Positions 35,045 to 43,655 of a stretch of DNA of 64,000 nt are shown here, one piece after another. A model generated the notes under the pieces. The model did no database searches. It was given only the letters and a program-made list of their open reading frames with translations, and was not told the DNA's origin. How positions within the stretch are numbered: position 1 is the stretch's first letter; the number at the start of each line of letters is the position of its first letter. A program made the position numbers and the translations under genes. The stretch lies in assembly GCA_017410585.1 (NCBI GenBank), contig JAFQQM010000023.1:1-64000 (forward strand). The letters are read 5' to 3'. Source of the DNA: Clostridia bacterium (lineage in GTDB: Bacteria; Bacillota; Clostridia; Oscillospirales; Acutalibacteraceae).

Positions 35045-35872
35045 ATGTTTGGTTTTCTGAAAAAGCCAAGAATCGTGGTTAAGACGAAAACGGAATACGT
35101 CTATGTTGATCCCACAAAACGACTAACCGATAAAATTGCTTTGGTTACCGGCGCTTCCGGTTCGATTGGCAGTGCCATTTCATACCGATTAGCACTCGAG
35201 GGCGCAACCGTAATCCTTGCCGGTCGTTCTGCGGATAAATTAAATGCATTGGCTCAACAACTCAAACACGACAACCTAATGGCTGATGTAATTATCATGG
35301 ATGTAACTGACGAGACTTCCGTTTCATGCGCAATGCGTAAGGTCGCGGAGAAATACGGTCGTATTGATATTTTGATCAATAACGCCGGCTTCAGTGCACG
35401 TTCCGCCAAAAAAATGTTACATGATCAGGATATTCAACATATCGACGAGTTGCTTTCTACCAACCTACGCGGACCGTTGCTTACAAGCCGCGAAGTGATT
35501 CCTTATATGCAAAAGTCAGATTTCGGACGAATCATTCACGTGTCTTCTATTGTTGGCTTGCAGGGAAAAGCATGTCACGCAGAATATGCTGCAGCCAAAG
35601 CCGGACTGTTTGGTCTGATGAAATCACAAGCAATTGAGGTTGGGTGTTACGGCATTACGGTAAACTGTGTTTCTCCCGGTCTCGTTCCAAGAAAGGATGC
35701 TTCTGAGGAGAAACTCGCTAAGTTTCAAGAAACCAATTGCCTTAACCGTATTTGCAGCCCTGAAGATATTGCGCATACCTGTGCTTTTCTGGCTTCGAAC
35801 GAGGCTTGCTTTATTACAGGTCAGAATATTGTTGTTGATGGTGGCCGTAGCCTCGGATTACGCGGCGACTAG
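35045..35872 (+). CDS. Short-chain dehydrogenase/reductase
   Basis: 275 residues. After an unusual 30-residue N-terminal extension (basic KKPRIVVKTKTEYVYV), the classic SDR pattern follows: ALVTGASGSIGSAIS (NAD(P) loop, near 34-48), INNAGFS, HVSSIVGL with the catalytic Ser, and YAAAKAG with Tyr/Lys. It begins three bases after the MenD-like stop, so the two are almost certainly one functional unit; the simplest idea is reduction of the ketone left by the ThDP enzyme. FabG-like in sequence style, but fatty acid synthesis is unlikely here. Confidence 0.82.
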   Translation: MFGFLKKPRIVVKTKTEYVYVDPTKRLTDKIALVTGASGSIGSAISYRLALEGATVILAGRSADKLNALAQQLKHDNLMADVIIMDVTDETSVSCAMRKVAEKYGRIDILINNAGFSARSAKKMLHDQDIQHIDELLSTNLRGPLLTSREVIPYMQKSDFGRIIHVSSIVGLQGKACHAEYAAAKAGLFGLMKSQAIEVGCYGITVNCVSPGLVPRKDASEEKLAKFQETNCLNRICSPEDIAHTCAFLASNEACFITGQNIVVDGGRSLGLRGD

Positions 35873-35918
35873 ACTTTAATTATCACGAATTAACCAAACA
35901 GTCAAAGGATATTGAAGT

Positions 35919-37016
35919 ATGAAAATTGCGATTCTTACTTTTTTTGAATCGGATAATTATGGCACGGTGTTACAGGCGTACGCGTTACAGCATTACTTGA
36001 ATCTGCAAGGACATCAGGCGGAACTGTTGTATATTAAACGCGATATTTACTGTAAATCGACTCACTATGCCGTTTCGGTTGCGGACGAAACGATTTTTGA
36101 GCGCGCTTTACAGAAGTTTGTTGCGCTTTATCATCGCAAAGATAATGCGCGAAAAGCAGAGCGTTTTCAATCTTTTCGAGAGCACCACCTTCACATTGGC
36201 GATTTTTGTGATACAGATGAAGTGTTGTTTGCACAACTGGAGAAGTACGATCTTTTCCTAAACGGCGGAGATCAAATTTGGAATCCGTATCACAAATCCT
36301 TTTCTTATCGCTATATGTTTGATTTTCTTCCGGAAGCGAGCCGTCGTGCGGCATACGGTTCCAGTTTTGGCATCAAACAAATCGACGATCCGCAGATCAA
36401 GAGCTCCATGGCAGAATTGTTGTCAAAATACAACGCTGTATCTGTTCGCGATGAAAGCGGTGTTCGGATACTGGCAGATATGGGAATATCAGCGAATTAT
36501 GTACTGGATCCCGTTTTCTTACTTTCTGCAGAAACTTGGAAGGCGCTGACGGGTGATCGTCTCTGTAAAAAACGCTATTGTCTGGTCTATGCATTGAGTG
36601 ATTATGACAAAGCAGAGGAGAATCAAATTCGCCACTTCGCCAAAGAACATAACCTTGAAGTGATCGTTATGCCGGAAAATCGCCGTAACCGCACCAATCA
36701 TTTTCATAAAGCATTTGATACGTCACCGCAGGACTTTATCAATTTAATTTATCACGCCGATTATGTTTTTACCAATTCCTTTCACGGTATGGCGTTTTCA
36801 ATACTTTTTCAAAAACAGTTCTTTCTTCTTCAAAGCACTTCGTCAGAGGCGAAGGATAAATACATCCGTCTGACCGATTTGCTGGAGATTCTTGGGATCA
36901 GCGAACGCAATTTCTCAAAAAACACACAAGAAATTGATTACAGTGAAATCCAACAAAAGCTAAACGCTTACCGTCAAGACTCATTAAACTACTTAAATAA
37001 TATTGTTTTAGAATAA
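35919..37016 (+). CDS. Polysaccharide pyruvyl transferase family protein
   Basis: 365 residues, GT-B-like pyruvyl transferase family (PF04230 pattern): MKIAILTFFESDNYGTVLQAYAL at the N-terminus, LFLNGGDQIWNP near 110, AAYGSSFG near 145, SVRDESGVRIL near 177, and the hallmark FTNSFHGMAFSILF near 286. Members add a pyruvyl ketal from phosphoenolpyruvate to a sugar, giving the polymer negative charge; some homologues transfer other groups. AT-rich (one 60-base line at 36001 counts 38% GC). Last gene of the low-GC block. Confidence 0.85.
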   Translation: MKIAILTFFESDNYGTVLQAYALQHYLNLQGHQAELLYIKRDIYCKSTHYAVSVADETIFERALQKFVALYHRKDNARKAERFQSFREHHLHIGDFCDTDEVLFAQLEKYDLFLNGGDQIWNPYHKSFSYRYMFDFLPEASRRAAYGSSFGIKQIDDPQIKSSMAELLSKYNAVSVRDESGVRILADMGISANYVLDPVFLLSAETWKALTGDRLCKKRYCLVYALSDYDKAEENQIRHFAKEHNLEVIVMPENRRNRTNHFHKAFDTSPQDFINLIYHADYVFTNSFHGMAFSILFQKQFFLLQSTSSEAKDKYIRLTDLLEILGISERNFSKNTQEIDYSEIQQKLNAYRQDSLNYLNNIVLE

Positions 37017-37030
37017 CAGAGGGATAAATT

Positions 37031-38203
37031 ATGAAATGCAGTGAGGTATTTTTAAAAACCTACAACCGCGATCCGGAGGGGATTGCGTTCTGCCCGTATC
37101 GTATTTGCCCTCTTGGGGCGCATTCCGATCATCAGTTCGGAAAAATCACCGGTTTGGCAATTGACAAGGGCATTCATATCGCCTATTCGGCAAAACAAAA
37201 CGGCGTCATTGAACTTACCTCGCTACAGTTTGATAAGCGAGCACAGTTTCATATCCGTTCGGTGCCGGCTGAGCGGCAGTACGATTGGGCGGATTATCTG
37301 CGTGGTGCGACGATTGCACTCGCTGAAAAGTATCCGCTACACGTCGGCTTTTGCGGCGTCATTGAGGGGAGTTTGCCGATCGGCGGTTTGTCTTCCTCGG
37401 CGGCTGTGATTATTGCATTCTTATCCGCACTATGCCGCGTGAATGATATTCATCTGACCGAATCCGAAATGATCATGACGGCGTTGAAAGCCGAAAATGA
37501 ATACGTCGGCGTTTCTTGCGGCAAGTTAGACCAATCATGCGAGGTTTATTCCCGTAAAGGCAAACTGCTTTACTTGGATACGAAAGACGATTCGTATGAG
37601 TTGATTAACACCCATCCGGATATGAAGCCGTATAAGATTGCCATCTTCTTCTCTGGTGTGGAACGTACCTTGGCCGGTTCGAAATTCAATATGCGTGTAG
37701 ATGAATGCCGCTCGGCGGCCTACGCTTTGAAAGCGTATTCGGGGGTAGAATACGGTAAATTTTCCGAAACGTATCTGCGTGACGTGCCGTTGGAGGTGTT
37801 TGAGCAGTATAAGGACAGGCTACCGGACACGTGGCGCCGCCGTGCAGAGCATTGGTACAGTGAATACGCCCGTGTGGAAAAAGGCGCAGAAGCGTGGCGA
37901 AACGGCGATATTGATACTTTTGGAAAATTGTCGTTTGAAAGCGGTCATTCTTCGATCTATAGTTGGGAAACCGGTTCACCGGAACTCAAAGAACTGTATG
38001 AGATCATGACCAAAACCGACGGTATCTACGGAGGGCGCTTTTCCGGCGCCGGCTTTAAGGGTTGTTGCATGGCGTTGATCGATCCGTCTTTTGAGGCGTC
38101 GATCACGCGTTCCGTGACGGATGATTACTTGAAGGCATTTCCCGAATTAAAGGGGAAATTCTCTGTACATATTTGCGAAAGCGCAGATGGGGTGATATTA
38201 TGA
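37031..38203 (+). CDS. GHMP sugar kinase, galacturonokinase-like
   Basis: 390 residues, GHMP kinase family, galactokinase-like length. The substrate motif is PYRICPLGAHSDHQFG (residues 22-37) instead of the RVNLIGEHTDY of galactokinase; the RxCPLGAHxDHQ form is what I recall from plant galacturonokinase. ATP motif GLSSSAA (119-125) and the C-terminal RFSGAGFKGCCMAL are intact. With the adjacent nucleotidylyltransferase, UDP-glucuronate 4-epimerase and UDP-glucose dehydrogenase, the likely reaction is GalA plus ATP to GalA-1-phosphate. GC-rich again (a 60-base line at 37801 counts 60%). Overlaps the next gene by 31 bases. Confidence 0.75.
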   Translation: MKCSEVFLKTYNRDPEGIAFCPYRICPLGAHSDHQFGKITGLAIDKGIHIAYSAKQNGVIELTSLQFDKRAQFHIRSVPAERQYDWADYLRGATIALAEKYPLHVGFCGVIEGSLPIGGLSSSAAVIIAFLSALCRVNDIHLTESEMIMTALKAENEYVGVSCGKLDQSCEVYSRKGKLLYLDTKDDSYELINTHPDMKPYKIAIFFSGVERTLAGSKFNMRVDECRSAAYALKAYSGVEYGKFSETYLRDVPLEVFEQYKDRLPDTWRRRAEHWYSEYARVEKGAEAWRNGDIDTFGKLSFESGHSSIYSWETGSPELKELYEIMTKTDGIYGGRFSGAGFKGCCMALIDPSFEASITRSVTDDYLKAFPELKGKFSVHICESADGVIL

Positions 38204-38934
38204 AATGTCTGATCTTAGCGGCCGGTTATGCTACCCGCCTATATCCATTGACCGAAAATTTTCCGAAACCACTTTTGTGTGTGCGCGAAAAAACCATCCT
38301 CGATTGGCTGATCGAGGATATCGATTCCGCCCATCTGGTGGACGAGTACGTCGTAATTTCCAACCATAAATTCGCACATCATTTTGAGGCTTGGGCAAAG
38401 GACAAGCCGTATCGTATCACAGTTGTGGATGATGGCACCGAGTCTAACGAAACTCGCCTTGGCGCGGTTATGGACATTCAGTTTGCTATTGACAAACTTC
38501 AGATCGACGATGAAATGTTGGTGATCGCCGGTGATAATCTGTTGGATTTCAGTTTGACAGCATTTATTCGCTATGCAAAAGAGAAAAGCGCTTCCTGCAT
38601 TATGCGGTATTACGAACCGTCGGAAGCGCGTTTGTCAAAGTGTGGTGTAATAGAGATCGACGAGCACGACAGAGTGCTTTCTATGGTCGAAAAGCCGGCA
38701 GAGCCGAAATCACACTGGTGTGTCCCTCCGTTTTACTTTTATACCCGTCAGGACTCTCGATTGGTGAAGGCGGGCATTGCGGCCGGTTGCGGCACAGATG
38801 CGCCCGGAAGTTATGCGGCGTGGCTTTGCGGCCAAACGCCGGTTTTTGCGATGGAAATGCCCGGTCATCGCTATGATATCGGCAACTTGGAAAGTTATGA
38901 GAAAGTGCAGGAGGAGTATCAAGGCGTATGCTAA
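38173..38934 (+). CDS. Sugar-1-phosphate nucleotidylyltransferase
   Basis: RmlA/GalU-type nucleotidyl transferase. The open frame could start at 38173, but the ATG at 38200 that gives MKCLILAAGYATRLYPLTENFPKP (nine codons in) is the natural N-terminus, with GGGGTGAT-type spacing upstream; the true start is probably 38200. Signature GxGxRL-type loop AAGYATRLYPLT with the KP lysine, then VIAGDNLLDFSL (metal Asp, near residue 100) and YDIGNLESY. It likely makes UDP-GalA (or a related UDP-uronate) from the kinase product upstream. Overlaps the epimerase by seven bases. Confidence 0.82.
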   Translation: MRKRRWGDIMKCLILAAGYATRLYPLTENFPKPLLCVREKTILDWLIEDIDSAHLVDEYVVISNHKFAHHFEAWAKDKPYRITVVDDGTESNETRLGAVMDIQFAIDKLQIDDEMLVIAGDNLLDFSLTAFIRYAKEKSASCIMRYYEPSEARLSKCGVIEIDEHDRVLSMVEKPAEPKSHWCVPPFYFYTRQDSRLVKAGIAAGCGTDAPGSYAAWLCGQTPVFAMEMPGHRYDIGNLESYEKVQEEYQGVC

Positions 38935-39998
38935 CACCAAACGTTTTTCTTGAAAATAAAACGGTACTTATCACCGGCGCCGCCGGCTTTATCGGATCCA
39001 ATCTGGTGCTGGAACTGGTTAGGAACGTTCCGCAAATTCACATTGTCGGCATTGACAATATGAACGATTATTACGACCCGTCTCTGAAAGAATACCGTTT
39101 AAGCCGGATTGAAGAGGCAGTGGCGGCATCTGATGGCGCAAAATGGGATTTTGTTTATGGTAATATCGCCGACCGCGAACTGATGGATGCTCTGTTTGAT
39201 GAGTATCGTTTCGATGTGGTTGTCAATTTGGCCGCACAAGCCGGCGTGCGGTATTCTATCGAAAATCCGGATGTGTATATCGAATCGAACCTGATCGGAT
39301 TTTACAACATTTTAGAGGCGTGCCGGCGCTATCCCGTTTCGCATCTTGTGTATGCGTCCAGTTCCTCGGTATACGGTTCAAATAAGAAGATTCCGTACTC
39401 AACCGACGATAAGGTAGACAATCCCGTGAGCCTCTATGCTGCGACCAAAAAATCCAATGAGTTGATGGCGCACGCCTATTCCAAGTTATACAACATTCCG
39501 TCTACCGGTTTGCGCTTTTTTACGGTGTACGGGCCTGCCGGTCGACCGGATATGGCGTATTTTGGCTTTACCAATAAACTCCTTAACGGCGAAACCATCA
39601 AGATCTTTAATTATGGCAATTGCAGACGCGATTTCACCTACGTCGATGATATCGTAGAGGGCGTGAAGCGAGTGATGACCTGCGCCCCTGAGAAGGCAGA
39701 AGGGGAAGACGGTTTGCCGATTCCGCCGTATCGCGTCTATAACATCGGCAACAATCATCCGGAAAATCTGTTGGATTTTGTGGATATCCTGCAGCAGGAA
39801 CTGATTCGAGCCGAAGTCTTACCGCCGGATTACGACTTTGAAGCACACAAAGAGTTGGTGCCAATGCAACCCGGCGATGTTCCGGTAACCTATGCGGACA
39901 CTACCGCATTGGAACGCGATTTCGGCTTTAAACCCTCAACCAGTTTACAGAGCGGTCTGCGGAAGTTTGCAGAATGGTATAAACAGTATTATCAGTAA
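38928..39998 (+). CDS. UDP-glucuronate 4-epimerase family protein
   Basis: Extended SDR, 356 residues. [10 protein letters not shown] Rossmann loop near residue 17; [16 protein letters not shown] and [23 protein letters not shown] are the diagnostic stretches of UDP-GlcA 4-epimerases (CapI/WbnF type); catalytic SSSSVYG, and Tyr/Lys in [24 protein letters not shown] and [15 protein letters not shown] complete the family pattern. It interconverts UDP-glucuronate and UDP-galacturonate in the cytoplasm. Together with the dehydrogenase that follows it supplies UDP-GalA de novo. Confidence 0.9.
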   Translation: MLTPNVFLENKTVLITGAAGFIGSNLVLELVRNVPQIHIVGIDNMNDYYDPSLKEYRLSRIEEAVAASDGAKWDFVYGNIADRELMDALFDEYRFDVVVNLAAQAGVRYSIENPDVYIESNLIGFYNILEACRRYPVSHLVYASSSSVYGSNKKIPYSTDDKVDNPVSLYAATKKSNELMAHAYSKLYNIPSTGLRFFTVYGPAGRPDMAYFGFTNKLLNGETIKIFNYGNCRRDFTYVDDIVEGVKRVMTCAPEKAEGEDGLPIPPYRVYNIGNNHPENLLDFVDILQQELIRAEVLPPDYDFEAHKELVPMQPGDVPVTYADTTALERDFGFKPSTSLQSGLRKFAEWYKQYYQ

Positions 39999-40011
39999 GG
40001 AGATGCTTGTT

Positions 40012-41253
40012 TTGAATAAAACGATAATTGCCGTTGCCGGCACCGGTTACGTAGGATTGAGTCTGGCGGTGCTTCTGGCGCAACACAACAAAGTCTACGC
40101 GGTTGATATCGTTCCCGAAAAAGTGGATATGATCAACCGCCGACAATCCCCGATCCAAGATAAAGAAATCGAAGAATATCTGGCAACTAAGGAACTGGAT
40201 CTGACGGCAACTTTAGATGCAAAAACGGCGTATTCGGAAGCGGATTTTGTTGTAATCGCCGCCCCGACCAACTACGACCCCAAAAAGAACTATTTTGACA
40301 CCTCGGCGGTAGAAACGGTCATCTCATTGGTGCAGGAGTGCAATCCCAATGCAATTATGATCATCAAGTCTACTGTTCCGGTCGGATTTACGGCTTCTGT
40401 CAGAGAGAAATTCGGGAGTCGGAACATTTTGTTCAGTCCGGAGTTTTTGCGCGAAAGCCGTGCGTTATACGACAATCTGTATCCAAGCCGCATTATTGTG
40501 GGGACGGATACGGAGGATGCGCGTTTGACGGCAGCGGCAACGACCTTTGCCAACCTATTACAACAAGGCGCACTTAAAGCGTCCATCGATACGTTGCTGA
40601 TGGGCTTTACGGAGGCTGAAGCGGTCAAGTTGTTCGCTAACACCTATTTGGCTCTGCGTGTTTCCTATTTCAATGAACTGGATACCTATGCAGAAATGAA
40701 AGGATTAGACACCCAGAAGATCATTGACGGCGTTTGTCTGGATCCGCGCATCGGTTCTCATTATAATAATCCCTCCTTCGGCTATGGTGGGTATTGTTTA
40801 CCGAAGGATACGAAACAACTGTTAGCCAACTACGAGGACGTTCCCGAAAATCTCATCCAGGCGATCGTAGAATCCAACCGCACACGTAAGGATTTTATAG
40901 CCGATCGTGTATTGGGAATGGCGGGATATTACGATGCTAACAGTTCGTGGGATGCCAACAAGGAACGCTCGGTTACCATTGGTGTATATCGCTTGACGAT
41001 GAAGAGCAACAGCGATAATTTCCGCCAAAGCAGTGTTCAGGGTGTGATGAAGCGCATTAAGGCCAAGGGTGCAACCGTAATTATCTATGAGCCGACGTTA
41101 AAAGATGGAGAAATGTTTTTCGGTAGCCGCGTCGTTAACGATTTGGAGCGCTTTAAGGCGGAATGTGACGCGATCATTGCCAACCGATATGATAGCTGTC
41201 TGGATGATGTTTCGGAAAAAGTTTATACGCGGGATGTATTCCGCAGAGATTAA
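40012..41253 (+). CDS. ugd: UDP-glucose 6-dehydrogenase
   Basis: Oxidises UDP-glucose to UDP-glucuronate with NAD. 413 residues from the TTG at 40012, which lies nine bases after AAGGAG; the in-frame ATG at 40003 directly touches that site and is unlikely. Family marks: [55 protein letters not shown] (near 140), the [22 protein letters not shown] helix region and the catalytic cysteine in [12 protein letters not shown] (C262). Product feeds the adjacent 4-epimerase. Confidence 0.92.
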   Translation: MNKTIIAVAGTGYVGLSLAVLLAQHNKVYAVDIVPEKVDMINRRQSPIQDKEIEEYLATKELDLTATLDAKTAYSEADFVVIAAPTNYDPKKNYFDTSAVETVISLVQECNPNAIMIIKSTVPVGFTASVREKFGSRNILFSPEFLRESRALYDNLYPSRIIVGTDTEDARLTAAATTFANLLQQGALKASIDTLLMGFTEAEAVKLFANTYLALRVSYFNELDTYAEMKGLDTQKIIDGVCLDPRIGSHYNNPSFGYGGYCLPKDTKQLLANYEDVPENLIQAIVESNRTRKDFIADRVLGMAGYYDANSSWDANKERSVTIGVYRLTMKSNSDNFRQSSVQGVMKRIKAKGATVIIYEPTLKDGEMFFGSRVVNDLERFKAECDAIIANRYDSCLDDVSEKVYTRDVFRRD

Positions 41254-41265
41254 GGAGTGTTGAGG

Positions 41266-42303
41266 ATGGGTCTGTTTACTGGTAGAACCTTGCTGATCAC
41301 CGGTGGCACCGGAAGTTTTGGCCACGCGGTATTAAATCGGTTTTTGAAGACAGATATCGGCGAGATCCGCGTGTTTTCTCGTGACGAAAAAAAGCAGGAC
41401 GATATGCGTCATGAATTCCAGTCCACGATGCCGGAAGTGGCGGAAAAGATCAAATTTTACATCGGAGACGTGCGAGATATTTCTTCGGTGAGAAATGCTA
41501 TGCATGGGGTGGATTATATTTTCCATGCTGCCGCCTTAAAGCAAGTGCCATCGTGTGAATTTTTTCCGATAGAAGCAGTCAAGACCAACGTTCTCGGTAC
41601 CGAGAACGTTCTCACCGCTGCGATCGAAACCGGTGTTAAGTCGGTGATTTGTTTATCCACCGACAAGGCGGCCTATCCGGTCAACGCGATGGGCACCTCC
41701 AAGGCGATGATGGAAAAGGTGGTCGTGGCGAAGTCGCGCACCGTATCTCCCGAAAAGACTAAGATCTGTTGTACACGCTACGGCAACGTAATGTGTAGCC
41801 GTGGATCGGTCATCCCGCTTTGGATCGATCAGATTCGTGCCGGCAAACCGATCACCTTGACCGACCCGAACATGACACGCTTTGTTATGTCGCTTGATGA
41901 AGCGGTTGATCTGGTGCTGTTTGCGTTCGAGAATGGACAAAGCGGTGATATTTTGGTTCAGAAGGCTCCGGCTTGTACCATTCAGACGCAGGCAGAGGCC
42001 GTCTGCCAGTTGTTTAACGGTGATACGAACAACATCAAGGTGATCGGTATTCGCCATGGTGAAAAGATGTATGAAACACTGCTCACCAACGAAGAATGCG
42101 CCAATGCCATCGATATGGGGAATTTCTACCGTGTACCTTGCGACAAGCGCGGCCTAAACTATGATAAGTATTTCAATGACGGTGACGTCAAGCGGAACAC
42201 CTTGTCAGAGTTCAATTCCAATAACACGGAACTTTTGAATGTCGATCAGGTGGCAGAAAAAATGCTCGCGTTGGATTATATTCAAGATGAACTTGCAAAA
42301 TGA
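41266..42303 (+). CDS. capE: UDP-GlcNAc 4,6-dehydratase/5-epimerase (CapE)
   Basis: Extended SDR, 345 residues, soluble type without membrane helices. Marks: TGGTGSFGHAVLNRFL, FSRDEKKQDDMRHEF, FHAAALKQVPSCEFFPIEAV and STDKAAYPVNAMGTSKAMMEK (catalytic region near 128-147). First step of UDP-L-FucNAc synthesis from UDP-GlcNAc; CapF and CapG homologues lie at 43656 and 44856. The ATG at 41266 is preferred, eight bases after AAGGAG; a GTG at 41257 overlaps the site. Confidence 0.88.
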   Translation: MGLFTGRTLLITGGTGSFGHAVLNRFLKTDIGEIRVFSRDEKKQDDMRHEFQSTMPEVAEKIKFYIGDVRDISSVRNAMHGVDYIFHAAALKQVPSCEFFPIEAVKTNVLGTENVLTAAIETGVKSVICLSTDKAAYPVNAMGTSKAMMEKVVVAKSRTVSPEKTKICCTRYGNVMCSRGSVIPLWIDQIRAGKPITLTDPNMTRFVMSLDEAVDLVLFAFENGQSGDILVQKAPACTIQTQAEAVCQLFNGDTNNIKVIGIRHGEKMYETLLTNEECANAIDMGNFYRVPCDKRGLNYDKYFNDGDVKRNTLSEFNSNNTELLNVDQVAEKMLALDYIQDELAK

Positions 42304-42316
42304 GGAGGAAAAATCC

Positions 42317-43639
42317 ATGTCATTGTACGAAAAGTTGCTCGGAAAACAAGAAAGCCTTTCCCTTGTCGGTCTCGGTTACGTTGGCATGCCGATTGCGGTT
42401 GCGTTTGCAAACGAAGGTGTGAACGTTATCGGTTTTGATACCAATAAAGCCAAGATCGATCTGTACAAGTCCGGTGTCGATCCCACGCATGAAGTGGGGG
42501 ATGAGGCAATTAAAAGTTCTACGGTAAAGTTTACTTCGGACGAAACAGAACTGCGGCAGGCGAAATTCCATATCGTCGCCGTACCGACGCCTGTCAACCA
42601 AGATCACACCCCCAATCTGGCGCCGGTCATCGGTGCCAGCGAGGTGGTCGGCCGTAACCTTGTGAAAGGGGCAATCGTTGTTTATGAGTCGACGGTTTAT
42701 CCCGGCGTAACGGAAGATATCTGCATCCCGATTCTTGAGAAGGAATCCGGTTTGGTTTGCGGGAAAGACTTCAAGGTCGGTTATTCGCCGGAACGTATCA
42801 ATCCCGGCGACAAAGTGCATCGTCTTGAAAACATTCACAAGATCGTGTCGGGTATGGATGCGGAATCGCTGGAAGAAATTCAGAAGGTATACGATCTGGT
42901 CATCAAAGTCGGTACCCATCCGGTATCCACCATCAAGACGGCAGAGGCTGTCAAAGTGGTAGAGAACAGCCAGCGTGACATTAACATCGCTTTCATGAAC
43001 GAGTTGGCGATGGTGTTTGACCGTATGGGCATTGATACCAACGAAGTGGTAGACGGTATGAATACCAAATGGAACGCCCTAGGCTTCCGCCCCGGCTTGG
43101 TCGGCGGTCATTGCATCGGCGTCGATCCCTATTATTTCACCTATGAGGCGGAAAAACTCGGCTACCACAGCCAGATCATTCTGGCCGGCCGCAAAGTCAA
43201 CGACGGTATGGGGCAATTTGTAGCGGATGCTACCATTAAACAGTTGGTGTTAGCCGGTAAGGCTCCTGCACAGTGCAAAGTGGTTATCTTCGGTTTGACT
43301 TTCAAGGAGAACTGCCCGGATACGCGTAACTCAAAAGTGGAGGATATTATCATTCGTTTAAAGGAGTACGGCATTGAACCGGTCGTTGTGGATCCGTGGG
43401 CTGACGAAAAAGATGCTCTGCATGAATACGGTGTAGAGTTGCAACCGATCGAAGCCGCCGACGGTGCCGATTGTATTATTTTTGCAGTTGCCCATGAGCA
43501 ATTCCGCGCGATGACGCTGGCAGATATCAATGCCCTGTATAAGAGCGAAGATAACGACAAGAAGGTTTTAATCGACGTGAAAGGCCTCTTTACTATTGAG
43601 GATGTAAACGATTACGGTTTCCGCTACTGGCGCCTGTAA
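42317..43639 (+). CDS. UDP-N-acetylhexosamine 6-dehydrogenase (TviB/WbpO-like)
   Basis: 440 residues, UDP-glucose/GDP-mannose dehydrogenase family, TviB/WbpO/WecC branch. SLVGLGYVGMPIAVAFAN at the N-terminus, YESTVYPGVTEDI, GYSPERINPGDKVHRLENI (near 156) and the catalytic cysteine in GGHCIGVDPYYFTY (C266); the C-terminal domain has GLTFKENCPDTRNSKV. Likely makes a UDP-HexNAc uronate (GlcNAcA or GalNAcA) using NAD. It sits between capE and capF, so the locus interleaves two sugar pathways. ATG at 42317 follows GGAGGAAA. Confidence 0.88.
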   Translation: MSLYEKLLGKQESLSLVGLGYVGMPIAVAFANEGVNVIGFDTNKAKIDLYKSGVDPTHEVGDEAIKSSTVKFTSDETELRQAKFHIVAVPTPVNQDHTPNLAPVIGASEVVGRNLVKGAIVVYESTVYPGVTEDICIPILEKESGLVCGKDFKVGYSPERINPGDKVHRLENIHKIVSGMDAESLEEIQKVYDLVIKVGTHPVSTIKTAEAVKVVENSQRDINIAFMNELAMVFDRMGIDTNEVVDGMNTKWNALGFRPGLVGGHCIGVDPYYFTYEAEKLGYHSQIILAGRKVNDGMGQFVADATIKQLVLAGKAPAQCKVVIFGLTFKENCPDTRNSKVEDIIIRLKEYGIEPVVVDPWADEKDALHEYGVELQPIEAADGADCIIFAVAHEQFRAMTLADINALYKSEDNDKKVLIDVKGLFTIEDVNDYGFRYWRL

Positions 43640-43655
43640 TCTAGGGAGTGAAAAT

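Noticed and set aside
35873-35918. Terminator or promoter between the SDR and pyruvyl transferase genes
   Set aside because: A TTAATT/AATTAA inverted repeat is present but is all A/T, without a GC stem or T run; no -35/-10 pair was found.
40003-40011. ATG at 40003 as start of UDP-glucose dehydrogenase
   Set aside because: AAGGAG ends immediately before it, leaving no spacing; the TTG at 40012 has nine bases and matches the usual N-terminus of the family.
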